The position numbers were made by a program, and so were the translations under genes. A stretch of DNA of 64,000 nucleotides from positions 553,501 through 617,500 of the forward strand of contig NZ_CP011774.1 in the NCBI RefSeq assembly GCF_001412535.1, written 5' to 3'. The stretch is from Limnohabitans sp. 63ED37-2 (GTDB lineage: Bacteria > Pseudomonadota > Gammaproteobacteria > Burkholderiales > Burkholderiaceae_C). The notes under the pieces are model-generated. The model worked only from the letters and a program-made list of their open reading frames with translations, was not told the DNA's origin and ran no database searches. Shown piece by piece: positions 15,442 through 24,104 of the stretch (its first letter is position 1; each line of letters opens with the position of its first letter).

Positions 15442-15747
15442 ATGAGTGACGAGACCAATGTGGTGTTTGAGAAGGCGGCAGAAATGTTTTCAGTTCTTTC
15501 TACGCCCATTCGTTTGCGCATCATCAGCGAGTTGTGCCAAGGGGAAAAAAATGTAGGGCAGTTGCTGGACCAGATCGGCGTGGCGCAACCCAATATGTCG
15601 CAGCACCTGAACATCATGTACAGGTCGGGCATTTTGGGCAAGCGACGCCAAGGGGCCCAAATGTTTTACCGGATTGCAGATGAAACCGCCGTGGTGGTGT
15701 GCCGTGCCATGTGCACGCAGGTCGTCATCGACACTGCCGTGAATTGA
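15442..15747 (+). CDS. ArsR family repressor of the sox genes (SoxR/SqrR-like)
   Basis: A 101-residue winged-helix repressor. The helix-turn-helix is NVGQLLDQIGVAQPNMSQHL at residues 37-56, with wing GILGKRRQGAQMFYRI. Cysteines are at 32, 87 and 91. SqrR and BigR sense persulfides with one Cys before the GEKSVGEL segment and one in the C-terminal helix. Here Cys32 sits immediately before QGEKNVGQL, about one helix turn later than in SqrR, while Cys87 or Cys91 lies in the C-terminal helix. A sulfur-sensing disulfide or polysulfide bridge is therefore plausible. It is the first gene before soxC, and its own operator is at 15399-15418. Confidence 0.87.
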   Translation: MSDETNVVFEKAAEMFSVLSTPIRLRIISELCQGEKNVGQLLDQIGVAQPNMSQHLNIMYRSGILGKRRQGAQMFYRIADETAVVVCRAMCTQVVIDTAVN

Positions 15748-15769
15748 CAACTCAAAACAAGGAGTTTGT

Positions 15770-17134
15770 GTGAAAGAAGACAACATCAACTCAGGAAGGG
15801 TGCAAAAAGCGCCTGAAAACTTCCTGACCCAAAGTGGCATCAAGGAGGTCTTTGCCGAAGGCAAAAAAGGCCGCCGTGATTTCATTCGCAATGCCTTTGC
15901 AGCTGCTGCTGCAGGTGCCGCAGCCCCCATGGCCGTGGCCCAAGGCAACCCGGTGCCCGTTGAGGGCGGCGACCCCAACATCTTGAACTTGCCTGAGCAC
16001 GCTGTGGGCTTGGGTCAAGGCGTGGCCGTTGAAGGTTATGGCAAGCCCTCCAAGTTCGAAGCGAACTTGCAGCGCCGTCAAAGCCCTGGCCTGACACAAA
16101 CCACACAAGCATCGGTGTCGTTCGCGCCGCTGCAGTCTTTGTTTGGCATCGTCACACCCAGCGGTTTGCACTTCGAGCGTCACCACCAAGGCTGGTGGGA
16201 CATCGATCCCTCCAAGCACCGCTTCATGATCAACGGCATGGTCAAAAAGAACATGGTGTTCACCATGGACGAGATCATGCGTTTGCCTTCGGTGTCCCGC
16301 TTTCACTTCATCGAATGCGGTGCCAACACAGCCGTTGATTGGGGCAACGTGGCCGTGCCCACCGTGCAATACACCCACGGCATGTTGTCTTGCAGCGAGT
16401 TCACGGGCGTGCCATTGATCACCTTGTTGGAGCTGGCTGGCGCTGATCTGAAAAACGGCAAGTTCGTTTTGGCCGAAGGCGGTGACGGGTCGTCCATGAC
16501 CCGCACCATCCCCATGAGCCTGATCACTTCGGGTGAAGTCATCGTGGCCTATGGCCAAAACGGTGAAATGCTCCGCCCCGAAAATGGCTACCCCCTGCGT
16601 TTGGTGGTGCCTGGTGTGCAGGGTGTGAGCTGGGTTAAGTACTTGCGCCGCATTGAAGTGGGCGACAAGCCCTATGCCGCCAAGGATGAGGCCATTCACT
16701 ACATCGACTTGCAGCCCGGTGGCATGCACCGCCAATACACCAACATCCAGGAAGTCAAGAGCGTGGTCACCACCCCCTCGGGCGGCCAAGTCTTGTTGGA
16801 CAAAGGTTTTTACAACATCACCGGTCTGGCCTGGTCGGGCAAAGGCAAGATCAAGCGCGTGGATGTGTCCACCGACGGCGGTCGCAACTGGCGTCAGGCA
16901 CGCCTGGAGACGCCTGTGTTGTCCAAGGCTTTGACCCGTTTCAACCTCGACTGGGTCTGGGACGGCAAACCGGCCATCATTCAAAGTCGTGCACAAGACG
17001 AAACAGGCCATGTGCAGCCCACATACCAGCAGTTGCGCAGTGTTCGCGGAACGCGCTCGATTTATCACAACAACGCCATCCAGTCGTGGTTGGTGCAGGA
17101 AAACGGTGAGGTGAAAAATGTCCAGGTTTCGTAA
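15770..17134 (+). CDS. soxC: Sulfane dehydrogenase molybdenum subunit SoxC
   Basis: SoxC is the molybdenum-cofactor subunit of Sox(CD)2, which oxidises the sulfane sulfur bound to SoxY in the periplasm. In this 454-residue protein a Tat signal is present (GRRDFIRNAFAAAAAGAAA near residues 35-55). The sulfite-oxidase fold has its molybdenum-ligating Cys183 in FIECGANTAVDWG. The dimerisation domain follows, with WSGKGKIKRVDVSTDGG. The start is GTG at 15770 behind AAGGAG. The stop overlaps the start of soxD by 17 bases, showing tight coupling of the two subunits. Confidence 0.95.
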   Translation: MKEDNINSGRVQKAPENFLTQSGIKEVFAEGKKGRRDFIRNAFAAAAAGAAAPMAVAQGNPVPVEGGDPNILNLPEHAVGLGQGVAVEGYGKPSKFEANLQRRQSPGLTQTTQASVSFAPLQSLFGIVTPSGLHFERHHQGWWDIDPSKHRFMINGMVKKNMVFTMDEIMRLPSVSRFHFIECGANTAVDWGNVAVPTVQYTHGMLSCSEFTGVPLITLLELAGADLKNGKFVLAEGGDGSSMTRTIPMSLITSGEVIVAYGQNGEMLRPENGYPLRLVVPGVQGVSWVKYLRRIEVGDKPYAAKDEAIHYIDLQPGGMHRQYTNIQEVKSVVTTPSGGQVLLDKGFYNITGLAWSGKGKIKRVDVSTDGGRNWRQARLETPVLSKALTRFNLDWVWDGKPAIIQSRAQDETGHVQPTYQQLRSVRGTRSIYHNNAIQSWLVQENGEVKNVQVS

Positions 17135-18191
17135 TGCTGTTTTGACGGTGGCGTTGATGGCAGTCGCTGGCTTGGCGGCTGCACAAAGTCAAAAATTTCC
17201 CGGTGTGGGCCGTGAAGCTACGCCCAAGGAAGTGGCCAAGTGGGACATCGATGTGCGCCCCGACTTCAAGGGGCTGCCTGCAGGTTCTGGTTCTGTCGCC
17301 AAGGGCCAAGACGTGTGGGAGGCCAAGTGCGCCCACTGTCACGGTGTGTTTGGTGAGTCCAATGAGGTGTTCAGTCCGCTGATTGGTGGCACCACCGCAG
17401 AAGACATCAAGACCGGTCGCGTGGCCAACTTGTCGCGCACCGACTATCCTGGTCGCACCACCATCATGAAGGTGGCCACAGTCTCCACTTTGTGGGACTA
17501 CATCAACCGCGCCATGCCTTGGACCAACCCCAAGACGCTGACCACGGAAGAGGTGTATGCCGTCACGGCTTTCTTGTTGAATTTGGCGAACGTCGTGCCT
17601 GACAATTACGTCTTGTCAGACAAAAACATCGCTGAAGTGCAAGCACGCATGCCCAACCGCAATGGCATGACCACCGCCCATGCGATGTGGCCTGGCAATG
17701 AATTTGGTGGTGTTAAAAAACCCGATACCGCCAACAAGATTTGCATGAAGGACTGCACGCCTGAAGCCAAAGTGGCATCATTCCTGCCCGACTTTGCCCG
17801 AAATGCCCATGGTAACTTGCAAGAGCAAAACCGCATCGTCGGTCCACAGCGCGGTGCTGACACCAGCAAACCTGAGCCTAAGGCGGGTATGCCAGTGGCC
17901 GCTGCGGCGCCTGCTGCCGCTGCCAAGCCGGAAAACAACGAAGCCAAGGCTGCGATTGCGCTCCTGAACAAGCACAGTTGCACCGCTTGCCATGGTGTGG
18001 ACAAGAAGATCGTGGGCCCTGGCTTCAATGAAATTGCCAAGAAACAAGCCGGTAAAACCGACTATTTGGTTAGCAAAATCAAGGCTGGTGGTGTGGGTGT
18101 GTATGGTCAAATCCCTATGCCACCCCAGTCGCTGCCTGATGCCGACGCCAAACAAATTGCCGAATGGATTTCCAAGGGGGCCAGCAAGTGA
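17118..18191 (+). CDS. soxD: Sulfane dehydrogenase di-haem cytochrome subunit SoxD
   Basis: SoxD is the cytochrome c subunit that accepts six electrons from SoxC. The 357-residue protein has a signal peptide (cut after LAAA near residue 22) and a first haem site CAHCH at residues 71-75. A linker rich in Ala and Pro follows at about 258-275 (VAAAAPAAAAKPE). The second haem domain has CTACH at residues 288-292 and closely resembles the stand-alone cytochrome encoded at 12484. It overlaps soxC by 17 bases. SoxY follows after 69 bases behind AAGGAGATATC. Confidence 0.95.
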   Translation: MSRFRNAVLTVALMAVAGLAAAQSQKFPGVGREATPKEVAKWDIDVRPDFKGLPAGSGSVAKGQDVWEAKCAHCHGVFGESNEVFSPLIGGTTAEDIKTGRVANLSRTDYPGRTTIMKVATVSTLWDYINRAMPWTNPKTLTTEEVYAVTAFLLNLANVVPDNYVLSDKNIAEVQARMPNRNGMTTAHAMWPGNEFGGVKKPDTANKICMKDCTPEAKVASFLPDFARNAHGNLQEQNRIVGPQRGADTSKPEPKAGMPVAAAAPAAAAKPENNEAKAAIALLNKHSCTACHGVDKKIVGPGFNEIAKKQAGKTDYLVSKIKAGGVGVYGQIPMPPQSLPDADAKQIAEWISKGASK

Positions 18192-18260
18192 TGCGGGATA
18201 CACCCGTTGCACTTCTGAACCTGTTTCAATAGCATCACTCAATCATCAAGGAGATATCAG

Positions 18261-18716
18261 ATGCAAAACCGTCGCGAGACACTCAAGCAAAGCGCTGTTG
18301 TGGCTGGCCTCTTGGCCACTGCGGGTTTCCCACAGTTCGCCCACGCCGCTTTCAACAAAGCCGCATTCGACGCCAAGTCGGTGCAAGACTCCGCCAAAGC
18401 TGCTGGTGCCACCAGCATGGCCGAGAGCAAAGACGTGACCATCACCGGTCCTGACATCGCTGAAAACGGCGCTGTGGTGCCCTTGGGCGCCAGCACCGCG
18501 CTGCCAGGTGTCAAGCACCTGTTGATCATGGTTGAAAAGAACCCATCCGCTCTGGTGGCCATGTTCCATGTGACCGATGCTGTCGAAGCCAACTTCTCGA
18601 CCCGCGCCAAGATGGGCCAGTCTTCTGATGTCTACGCTGTGGCCATCATGAACGACGGCAAAGCCTTGTGGGCCAAGAAAGAAGTCAAGGTCACTTTGGG
18701 CGGTTGCGGCGGCTAA
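18261..18716 (+). CDS. soxY: Sulfur carrier protein SoxY
   Basis: SoxY carries the sulfur substrate as a thioether-linked persulfide on a C-terminal swinging arm. The 151-residue protein ends in the invariant GGCGG, and its Cys is the attachment point. A Tat signal starts the protein (NRRETLKQSAVVAGLLA) and ends at AHA. SoxY has no metal and is exported folded, bound to SoxZ. The gene is followed by soxZ after 54 bases, and both have strong GA-rich ribosome-binding sites. Confidence 0.96.
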   Translation: MQNRRETLKQSAVVAGLLATAGFPQFAHAAFNKAAFDAKSVQDSAKAAGATSMAESKDVTITGPDIAENGAVVPLGASTALPGVKHLLIMVEKNPSALVAMFHVTDAVEANFSTRAKMGQSSDVYAVAIMNDGKALWAKKEVKVTLGGCGG

Positions 18717-18770
18717 GCCCCGACTCGCAGCCACCACACATTGATTCACTGAAAGATTTAGGAGAGAAAA

Positions 18771-19082
18771 ATGGCAGATCCAATGCGCATCCGTGCCCAG
18801 GCCTCTGGCGACAAAGCAACCGTTCGTGTGCTCATGAGCCACGAGATGGAATCCGGCCAGCGTAAAGACGCTTCCGGCAAAACCGTGCCCGCCTGGTTCA
18901 TTCAAGAAGTCACAGCCAAGCTCAACGGCAAGGACGTGTTCTCGGCCGAGTGGGGCCCCGCCGTGTCGAAAAACCCCTTCCTGCAATTCACCGTCAAAGG
19001 CGCCAAAGCCGGTGACAAAATTGCAGTCACTTGGAAAGACAACAAGGGCGACACCCGCACCGACGAAGCCACCGTTTCGTGA
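18771..19082 (+). CDS. soxZ: SoxY-binding protein SoxZ
   Basis: A 103-residue beta-sandwich partner of SoxY. It has no signal peptide and is co-exported with SoxY by the Tat route. The family sequence is clear: MRIRAQASGDKATVRVLMSHEMESGQ at the start, GKTVPAWFIQEV in the middle and a C-terminal AGDKIAVTWKDNKGD. It directly follows soxY and has GGAGAG ahead of ATG 18771. A 76-base space separates it from soxA. Confidence 0.95.
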   Translation: MADPMRIRAQASGDKATVRVLMSHEMESGQRKDASGKTVPAWFIQEVTAKLNGKDVFSAEWGPAVSKNPFLQFTVKGAKAGDKIAVTWKDNKGDTRTDEATVS

Positions 19083-19158
19083 ACGTGCGATGACAGAGCA
19101 AAGGGTGAAGTCAGTACTTCACCCTTTTCGCATTTGATAAATTCCAACAGAGGTGACA

Positions 19159-19962
19159 ATGAACAAAGCATCAAGTTTGGCCATGGCCGCAGTGCTGGCC
19201 CTGGGCACCATGCCCGCTCTGGCCCAAAAGACCGCCAGCCAAGGCATTGACGAATACCGCGCCATGCTGCAAGACGGCAATCCCGCTGAACTCTTTGAAG
19301 CCAAAGGCGAAGACCTCTGGAAAAAAGCACGCGGACCCAAAAACGCCAGCCTTGAAAAATGCGATCTGGGCAAAGGCCCTGGCGTGGTCAAAGGTGCTTT
19401 TGTGGCGTTGCCCAAATATTTCGCTGACACCCAGCGCATGCAGGACCTGGAGTCCCGTTTGGTCACCTGCATGGAAACCCTGCAAGGTTTCAATGCAGCC
19501 GATATTTCCAAGACCGCATTTGGTCGCGGCGAGATGGCCAATGTGACGGCCTTGGCCACCTGGATCGCTGCCGAATCCAAAGGTCTAAAGTTCAACTTGT
19601 CGCAAGAACACTCCCAGGAAAAAACCTTTTATGAAGTGGGCAAGCGCCTGTTCTTCCAGCGGGGTGGACCGCACGACTTTTCTTGCGCTTCTTGTCATGG
19701 TGAAGAGGGCAAGCGGATTCGCCTGCAAGACCTGCCCATCCTGACCAAGAACCCTGGCGATGGCTTGGGCTTTGCCGCCTGGCCAGCTTACCGCGTCTCC
19801 AACGGTCAGATGTGGAGCATGCAACTGCGCCTGAATGACTGCTACCGTCAGCAACGTTTCCCCTATCCTGGCTTTGCCAGCGACGCCACCATCGCCTTGT
19901 CGACCTATCTGGGTGTGAACGCCAAGGGCGCGGCTTCGATTGCCCCGGCCATCAAGCGCTGA
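19159..19962 (+). CDS. soxA: Thiosulfate-binding L-cysteine S-oxidase catalytic subunit SoxA
   Basis: With SoxX, SoxA links thiosulfate oxidatively to the SoxY cysteine. The 267-residue protein has a signal peptide (cut after ALA at about 22), a haem c site CASCH at residues 176-180, and the active-site cysteine Cys228 in LNDCYRQQRFPYPGF, which also ligates the haem as a persulfide. The first haem domain has lost its CxxCH: only two separate cysteines remain (SLEKCDL and LVTCMETL), so this is a mono-haem SoxA. ATG 19159 is preferred over GTG 19153 because GAGG lies at the right distance. Confidence 0.95.
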   Translation: MNKASSLAMAAVLALGTMPALAQKTASQGIDEYRAMLQDGNPAELFEAKGEDLWKKARGPKNASLEKCDLGKGPGVVKGAFVALPKYFADTQRMQDLESRLVTCMETLQGFNAADISKTAFGRGEMANVTALATWIAAESKGLKFNLSQEHSQEKTFYEVGKRLFFQRGGPHDFSCASCHGEEGKRIRLQDLPILTKNPGDGLGFAAWPAYRVSNGQMWSMQLRLNDCYRQQRFPYPGFASDATIALSTYLGVNAKGAASIAPAIKR

Positions 19963-19980
19963 TCTGAACAGGAGACCTTC

Positions 19981-20637
19981 ATGAACAAAAAGACCCAACT
20001 CGTTTTGGCCAGCTTGGCGGCCGCTTTGGTGGCTGCTGGCTGTGCATCCGCACCTTCTGTGGCCGAGCTCAATGCATTGACCGACAAGATTGTCAAGGCT
20101 TCCTTCCGTGATGAAAGCCATGTGAAAGTGGAGCGCATCACCGCCACCGACGAAACCAACCGCGTGTGCAGTGAAGCCGACGTGGCAGGCCAACCCTTGG
20201 ACGAAAAAACTGCCAAGCGCATTGAAGAAGCCAACCTCAAAGCCATCAAATGGCCATCGGACGGCAAGTTCATCGGTGACTGGAAGCAAGGCGAAGCCAT
20301 TGCCCAAAGCGGACGCGGCCTGACTTGGACCGATTCGGCCACGGGCGTGAACGGTGGCAACTGCTACAACTGCCACCAGATGGACAAGAAAGAAATTTCT
20401 TACGGCACCATTGGACCGAGCTTGTACAACTACGGAAAAATCCGTGGCGTGTCCAACCCCGACGATCCGGCCAGCAAGGCCATCGTGGAGTACACCTGGG
20501 GCAAGATCTGGAACGCCAAGGCCTACAACGCTTGTTCCAACATGCCTCGCGCGGGCCACATGGGCATCTTGAACGAAACACAGGTCCGCCACATTGTTGG
20601 CCTGTTGCTCGACCCCAAGTCGCCTGTTAACCAGTAA
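19981..20637 (+). CDS. soxX: Cytochrome c subunit SoxX, with lipoprotein-type signal
   Basis: SoxX is the electron-accepting cytochrome subunit of the SoxXA enzyme. The 218-residue protein has its haem site CYNCH at residues 128-132 and the family features GPSLYNYG and NMPRAGHMGIL, the Met of which is the likely axial ligand. It is the long SoxX type, with about 100 residues ahead of the haem domain. The signal sequence ends in LVAAGC (Cys21), which fits a lipobox, so the SoxXA complex may be membrane-anchored. It starts 18 bases after soxA behind AGGAGA. A terminator follows before soxB. Confidence 0.94.
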   Translation: MNKKTQLVLASLAAALVAAGCASAPSVAELNALTDKIVKASFRDESHVKVERITATDETNRVCSEADVAGQPLDEKTAKRIEEANLKAIKWPSDGKFIGDWKQGEAIAQSGRGLTWTDSATGVNGGNCYNCHQMDKKEISYGTIGPSLYNYGKIRGVSNPDDPASKAIVEYTWGKIWNAKAYNACSNMPRAGHMGILNETQVRHIVGLLLDPKSPVNQ

Positions 20638-20644
20638 GCCTCTG

Positions 20645-20667
20645 AAAACCCGGCTGGTCCGGGTTTT
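20645..20667 (+). terminator. Rho-independent terminator between soxX and soxB
   Basis: AAAACCCGG and CCGGGTTTT form a perfect 9-bp stem with a 5-base loop, and two more T follow. It lies 7 bases after the soxX stop and 30 bases before the soxB start, so it can attenuate read-through into soxB. Confidence 0.82.
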
Positions 20668-20697
20668 TTAGCCCTCTATATATCAGTGATTGCAAAT

Positions 20698-22431
20698 ATG
20701 AATCTCTCCAAACGCGAATTTATCCAAGTCATGGGTGCTGGCACGATGGCTGGCTTGAGCATGGGCACGTTTGCCGAAGCCAGTGCCGCGACAGCTGCCA
20801 ATGGCTTGTATGACATTCCCAAGTTCGGCAATGTGTCTTTCCTGCACATGACCGATTGCCATGCGCAGCTCAAGCCCATTTATTTCCGTGAGCCCAGCAT
20901 CAACTTGGGAATTGGGTCGATGCAAAACAATTTGCCTCACCTGGTTGGAGAGCATTTGTTGCAAGTGGCCAAGATCCGTCCTGGCACGGCAGAGGCCCAT
21001 GCGCTGACTTTTCTGGACTTCGAAAAAGCCGCCAAGCGCTATGGCAAGGTGGGTGGTTTTGCGCACTTGGCCACACTGGTCAAGCGCATGAAGGCCAGCC
21101 GCCCTGGTGCTTTGCTGCTCGACGGTGGTGACACCTGGCAAGGCTCGGGCACCAGCTTGTGGACCAATGGCCAAGACATGGTGGACGCCTGCAAACTGTT
21201 GGGCGTGGACGTGATGACCGGCCACTGGGAATTCACACTGGGCATGGAGCGCGTTAAGGAAATCGTCGAAAAAGACTTTGCAGGCAAGGTCGACTTTGTG
21301 GCGCAAAACATCAAGACCAGCGACTTTGGTGACCCGGTGTTCAAGCCTTACGTGATCCGTGAGATCAATGGCGTGCCTTGCGCCATCATCGGCCAGGCCT
21401 TCCCCTACACCCCGATTGCCAATCCGCGTTACATGGTGGCCGACTGGGAGTTCGGCATCCAAGACGAGAACATGCAAAAGATGGTGGACGAAGCCCGTGG
21501 CAAAGGCGCCCAGGTGGTGGTCGTCATCAGCCACAACGGCATGGACGTGGACCTGAAAATGGCCAGCCGCGTCAGCGGCATCGACGCCATCATGGGTGGC
21601 CACACCCACGACGGTATGCCCGTGGCCTCCATCGTGTCCAACAAGGGCGGTAAAACCTTGGTGACCAATGCGGGCTCGAACGGCAAGTTTTTGGGCGTAC
21701 TTGACTTTGAAGTCAAAGACAAAAAAGTCAGCGACTTCCGCTACAAGTTGTTGCCTGTGTTCTCCAACATGTTGCCCGCCGACAAAGAGATGGACGCCTT
21801 GATCACCAAGATCCGCGCTCCATACGAAAGCAAGCTGGCCGAAAAACTGGCCGTGACCGATGGTCTGCTCTACCGCCGTGGCAACTTCAACGGCACGGGC
21901 GACCAGTTGCTGGTCGATGCCTTGCTGGACGTGCAAGGCGCTGACATCGCGTTCTCGCCGGGCTTCCGTTGGGGCACCACGCTCTTGCCGGGCCAGGCCA
22001 TCACGCGCGAGTGGTTGCTCGACATGACCGCCACCACTTACTCTTACGCCACCGTGACCGAGATGACGGGCGAGACCATCAAGACCGTGCTCGAAGACGT
22101 GGCCGACAACCTGTTCAACCCGGACCCTTATTACCAACAAGGCGGTGACATGGTGCGTGTGGGCGGCTTGACGTACAGCTGCAACCCTGTAGCCAAGGCA
22201 GGTCAACGCATTGGCGATATGCGCCTCAAAGGCCAGCTCATCGAGGCGGGTAAAAAGTACAAGGTGGCCGGCTGGGCGCCAGTGGCTGAAGAAGCCCGCA
22301 ACCAGGGCAACAAGCAGGTCTGGGAAGTGGTGGAGACTTGGCTCAAAGCCCAAGGCGGTCGCATCAAGCCGCGCCAACTCAACGCACCCAAAATCATGGG
22401 CGCATTGCCCAACAAGGGTTACGTCGTTTGA
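20698..22431 (+). CDS. soxB: Thiosulfohydrolase SoxB
   Basis: SoxB is a di-manganese 5'-nucleotidase-fold enzyme that hydrolyses the sulfonate group from SoxY-bound thiosulfate as sulfate. This protein has 577 residues. Metal-binding motifs are visible: HMTDCHAQLKP (Asp53, His55), DGGDTWQGSG near 143, GHWEFTLG and GGHTHDGMP. The Tat signal is MNLSKREFIQVMGAG, with Lys-Arg in place of the usual twin Arg. ATG 20698 is chosen over a GTG at 20686. No strong ribosome-binding site is seen, and a terminator precedes it, so its expression may be limited relative to soxAX. Confidence 0.95.
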   Translation: MNLSKREFIQVMGAGTMAGLSMGTFAEASAATAANGLYDIPKFGNVSFLHMTDCHAQLKPIYFREPSINLGIGSMQNNLPHLVGEHLLQVAKIRPGTAEAHALTFLDFEKAAKRYGKVGGFAHLATLVKRMKASRPGALLLDGGDTWQGSGTSLWTNGQDMVDACKLLGVDVMTGHWEFTLGMERVKEIVEKDFAGKVDFVAQNIKTSDFGDPVFKPYVIREINGVPCAIIGQAFPYTPIANPRYMVADWEFGIQDENMQKMVDEARGKGAQVVVVISHNGMDVDLKMASRVSGIDAIMGGHTHDGMPVASIVSNKGGKTLVTNAGSNGKFLGVLDFEVKDKKVSDFRYKLLPVFSNMLPADKEMDALITKIRAPYESKLAEKLAVTDGLLYRRGNFNGTGDQLLVDALLDVQGADIAFSPGFRWGTTLLPGQAITREWLLDMTATTYSYATVTEMTGETIKTVLEDVADNLFNPDPYYQQGGDMVRVGGLTYSCNPVAKAGQRIGDMRLKGQLIEAGKKYKVAGWAPVAEEARNQGNKQVWEVVETWLKAQGGRIKPRQLNAPKIMGALPNKGYVV

Positions 22432-22491
22432 TGCGCGTGTGCAGCGCCACATCAAACTGTCCAGCGCTGCACCGTTTGAGGAGGGATCACC

Positions 22492-23490
22492 ATGAAAAGA
22501 AGACAACTGTTGTGGGCCAGCGCGGCCATCGGTGGCACTGCCCTGTGGCCCGAGGCCCGATTGCTGGCGCAGCAAGCGCAGGACTTCATCGAAGGCCCGC
22601 CGGTGACAGACATCCCGGCGCAACAGCTGTCGCCCCATGTGTGGATGATCTACTCTCCCGATGGATTTCCCACCCCTGAAAACCGGGGCATGATGGCCAA
22701 CGTGATCTTTGTGGTGACCTCGGCCGGTGTGGTGGTGATCGATTCGGGGGCCTCGCTCCAAATCGGTCAGATGGCCATCCGCATGATCCGCAAGGTGACC
22801 GACAAACCCGTGGTGGCGGTGTTCAACAGCCACTACCATGGTGACCATTGGCTGGGCAACCACGCCTTCGTCAAAACTTATGGCGACAAGCTCCCCATTT
22901 ATGCGCTGCCCAGCACCATTGAAAAACTCAAAGGCGCAGAAGGCAATTTGTGGCGCAGCCTGATGGAGCGCTGGACCAACCAGTCCACCCTGGGCACCCA
23001 AGTGGTCTTGCCCAATACGCCGGTGCAGCATGGTCAAGTCCTGCAGTTCGGTGACGTGAGTTTGCGTCTTCACCATTACGGCACGGCCCACACCCCGTCG
23101 GATTTGTGTGTTGAAGTGGTGCAAGACAAGGTGACGGCGTTAGGCGACATCGCCATGACCAACCGCATCGCCAACATGGACGAAGGCTCTTACCCCGGCA
23201 CCTTCAAATATTACAAAGCCCTGCAAGCCGCCACGGGCGATCAGCTGTGGGTGCCCGGCCATGGCCAGGCCCGCAAAGACCTGCTCAAGACCTATGGTGA
23301 ATTCATGGCGGGCATTTGGGAGCCTTGTTTGCAAGCCGTCAAAGATGGCAAGTCAGAAGTTGAGGCCAAAGCGGCGGTCCTCAAAGACCCGCGTGTGGCG
23401 TCCAGGGCAAAAGCCATGCAAGGCTATGAGGGCAACATCGGCAAGTACATCAGCCTGGCCTATCTTGAGGCGGAAAAAGAAGCGTTTTAA
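22492..23490 (+). CDS. SoxH-like MBL-fold metallo-hydrolase
   Basis: A 332-residue exported metallo-beta-lactamase-fold protein. The metal site is HYHGDHWLG with His114, His116, Asp118 and His119; further ligands are in TAHTPSD and in WVPGHGQ. The N-terminus MKRRQLLWASAAIGG is a Tat-type signal. Similar proteins (SoxH and the quinoprotein relay system group) follow soxB in many sulfur oxidisers, but their substrate is not established, and sox function does not need SoxH in Paracoccus. It starts 60 bases after soxB with a good GAGGAGGG, so it is probably in the same transcript. Confidence 0.87.
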   Translation: MKRRQLLWASAAIGGTALWPEARLLAQQAQDFIEGPPVTDIPAQQLSPHVWMIYSPDGFPTPENRGMMANVIFVVTSAGVVVIDSGASLQIGQMAIRMIRKVTDKPVVAVFNSHYHGDHWLGNHAFVKTYGDKLPIYALPSTIEKLKGAEGNLWRSLMERWTNQSTLGTQVVLPNTPVQHGQVLQFGDVSLRLHHYGTAHTPSDLCVEVVQDKVTALGDIAMTNRIANMDEGSYPGTFKYYKALQAATGDQLWVPGHGQARKDLLKTYGEFMAGIWEPCLQAVKDGKSEVEAKAAVLKDPRVASRAKAMQGYEGNIGKYISLAYLEAEKEAF

Positions 23491-23739
23491 TGGGCAGGGC
23501 TTGCGCCTGACCGACAAGTGCCAAATGGTCTCCTAAAAGCGATAGCGCTTGTCTCAGACCATGAAGTGTCGCCATGCGCCCATGCTGTCTAGCCCCCTGG
23601 CCCCCATTCTTTTCAGGGCGAGTGGGGTTTTCTGATTTTTTGCTGAGTCAGTGTTCACAAGCATAATCATCTCGTCATGCGATGCTCGCTGCTCAATCGT
23701 TGGGGGGCGCATCCTTTGACCCTACATCAGGAGACCCCC

Positions 23740-23970
23740 ATGAAAAACATTAAAAAAATCACAGCGCTGTCGTTTGTTTTCTTTTTGACATCAACCGCCA
23801 GCTTGGCTGCCGGGAAACTTGATTGGAAAGCTTGCGAAAAAGAAGTCAAGGAGTTCAAGTGTTCAGGGGATGACAAGGCAGTCTGGGCATGCCTTGAAAA
23901 GCATGACGAGAAGTTGAGCAAAGCATGTCAAGTGACCCACGAAAAGGGTGACAAGTTGTTCAAGAAGTAA
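23740..23970 (+). CDS. Small exported cysteine-rich protein
   Basis: A 76-residue protein with a signal peptide (KKITALSFVFFLTSTASLAA) and a mature part of about 52 residues rich in Lys and Glu. It has four cysteines: WKACEKEVKEFKCSG and VWACLEKHDEKLSKACQ. The pattern resembles one unit of the eukaryote-like cysteine-rich repeat (cys_rich_FGFR type) seen in small bacterial periplasmic proteins. Its function is unknown. ATG 23740 has AGGAG eight bases upstream. It stands alone, 249 bases after the SoxH-like gene; I see no gene in that space. Confidence 0.7.
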   Translation: MKNIKKITALSFVFFLTSTASLAAGKLDWKACEKEVKEFKCSGDDKAVWACLEKHDEKLSKACQVTHEKGDKLFKK

Positions 23971-24031
23971 GCCCTCAGAGTGCTGCTGAAGAGCGGCGTC
24001 AACGACCCGCTGATCAAATGAACGGCGCATT

Positions 24032-24058
24032 GGCCTCTGATGGTTGACCTCAGGGGCC
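24032..24058 (+). terminator. Hairpin after cysteine-rich protein gene, terminator candidate
   Basis: GGCCTCTGA pairs with TCAGGGGCC, including one G-T pair, around a 9-base loop, and a T-rich stretch follows. It lies between the chromosomal gene and the split tRNA. Confidence 0.5.
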
Positions 24059-24104
24059 TTTGTATTTTTAGAGAGGTGATGCCGGCAGATTGCTCTTCGA
24101 TCGC

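Noticed and set aside
20683..23124. An 813-codon open frame on the minus strand opposite soxB and the SoxH-like gene
   Set aside because: It is an antisense shadow of two well-supported genes; its product is very rich in His, Gln and Gly and has no family pattern.
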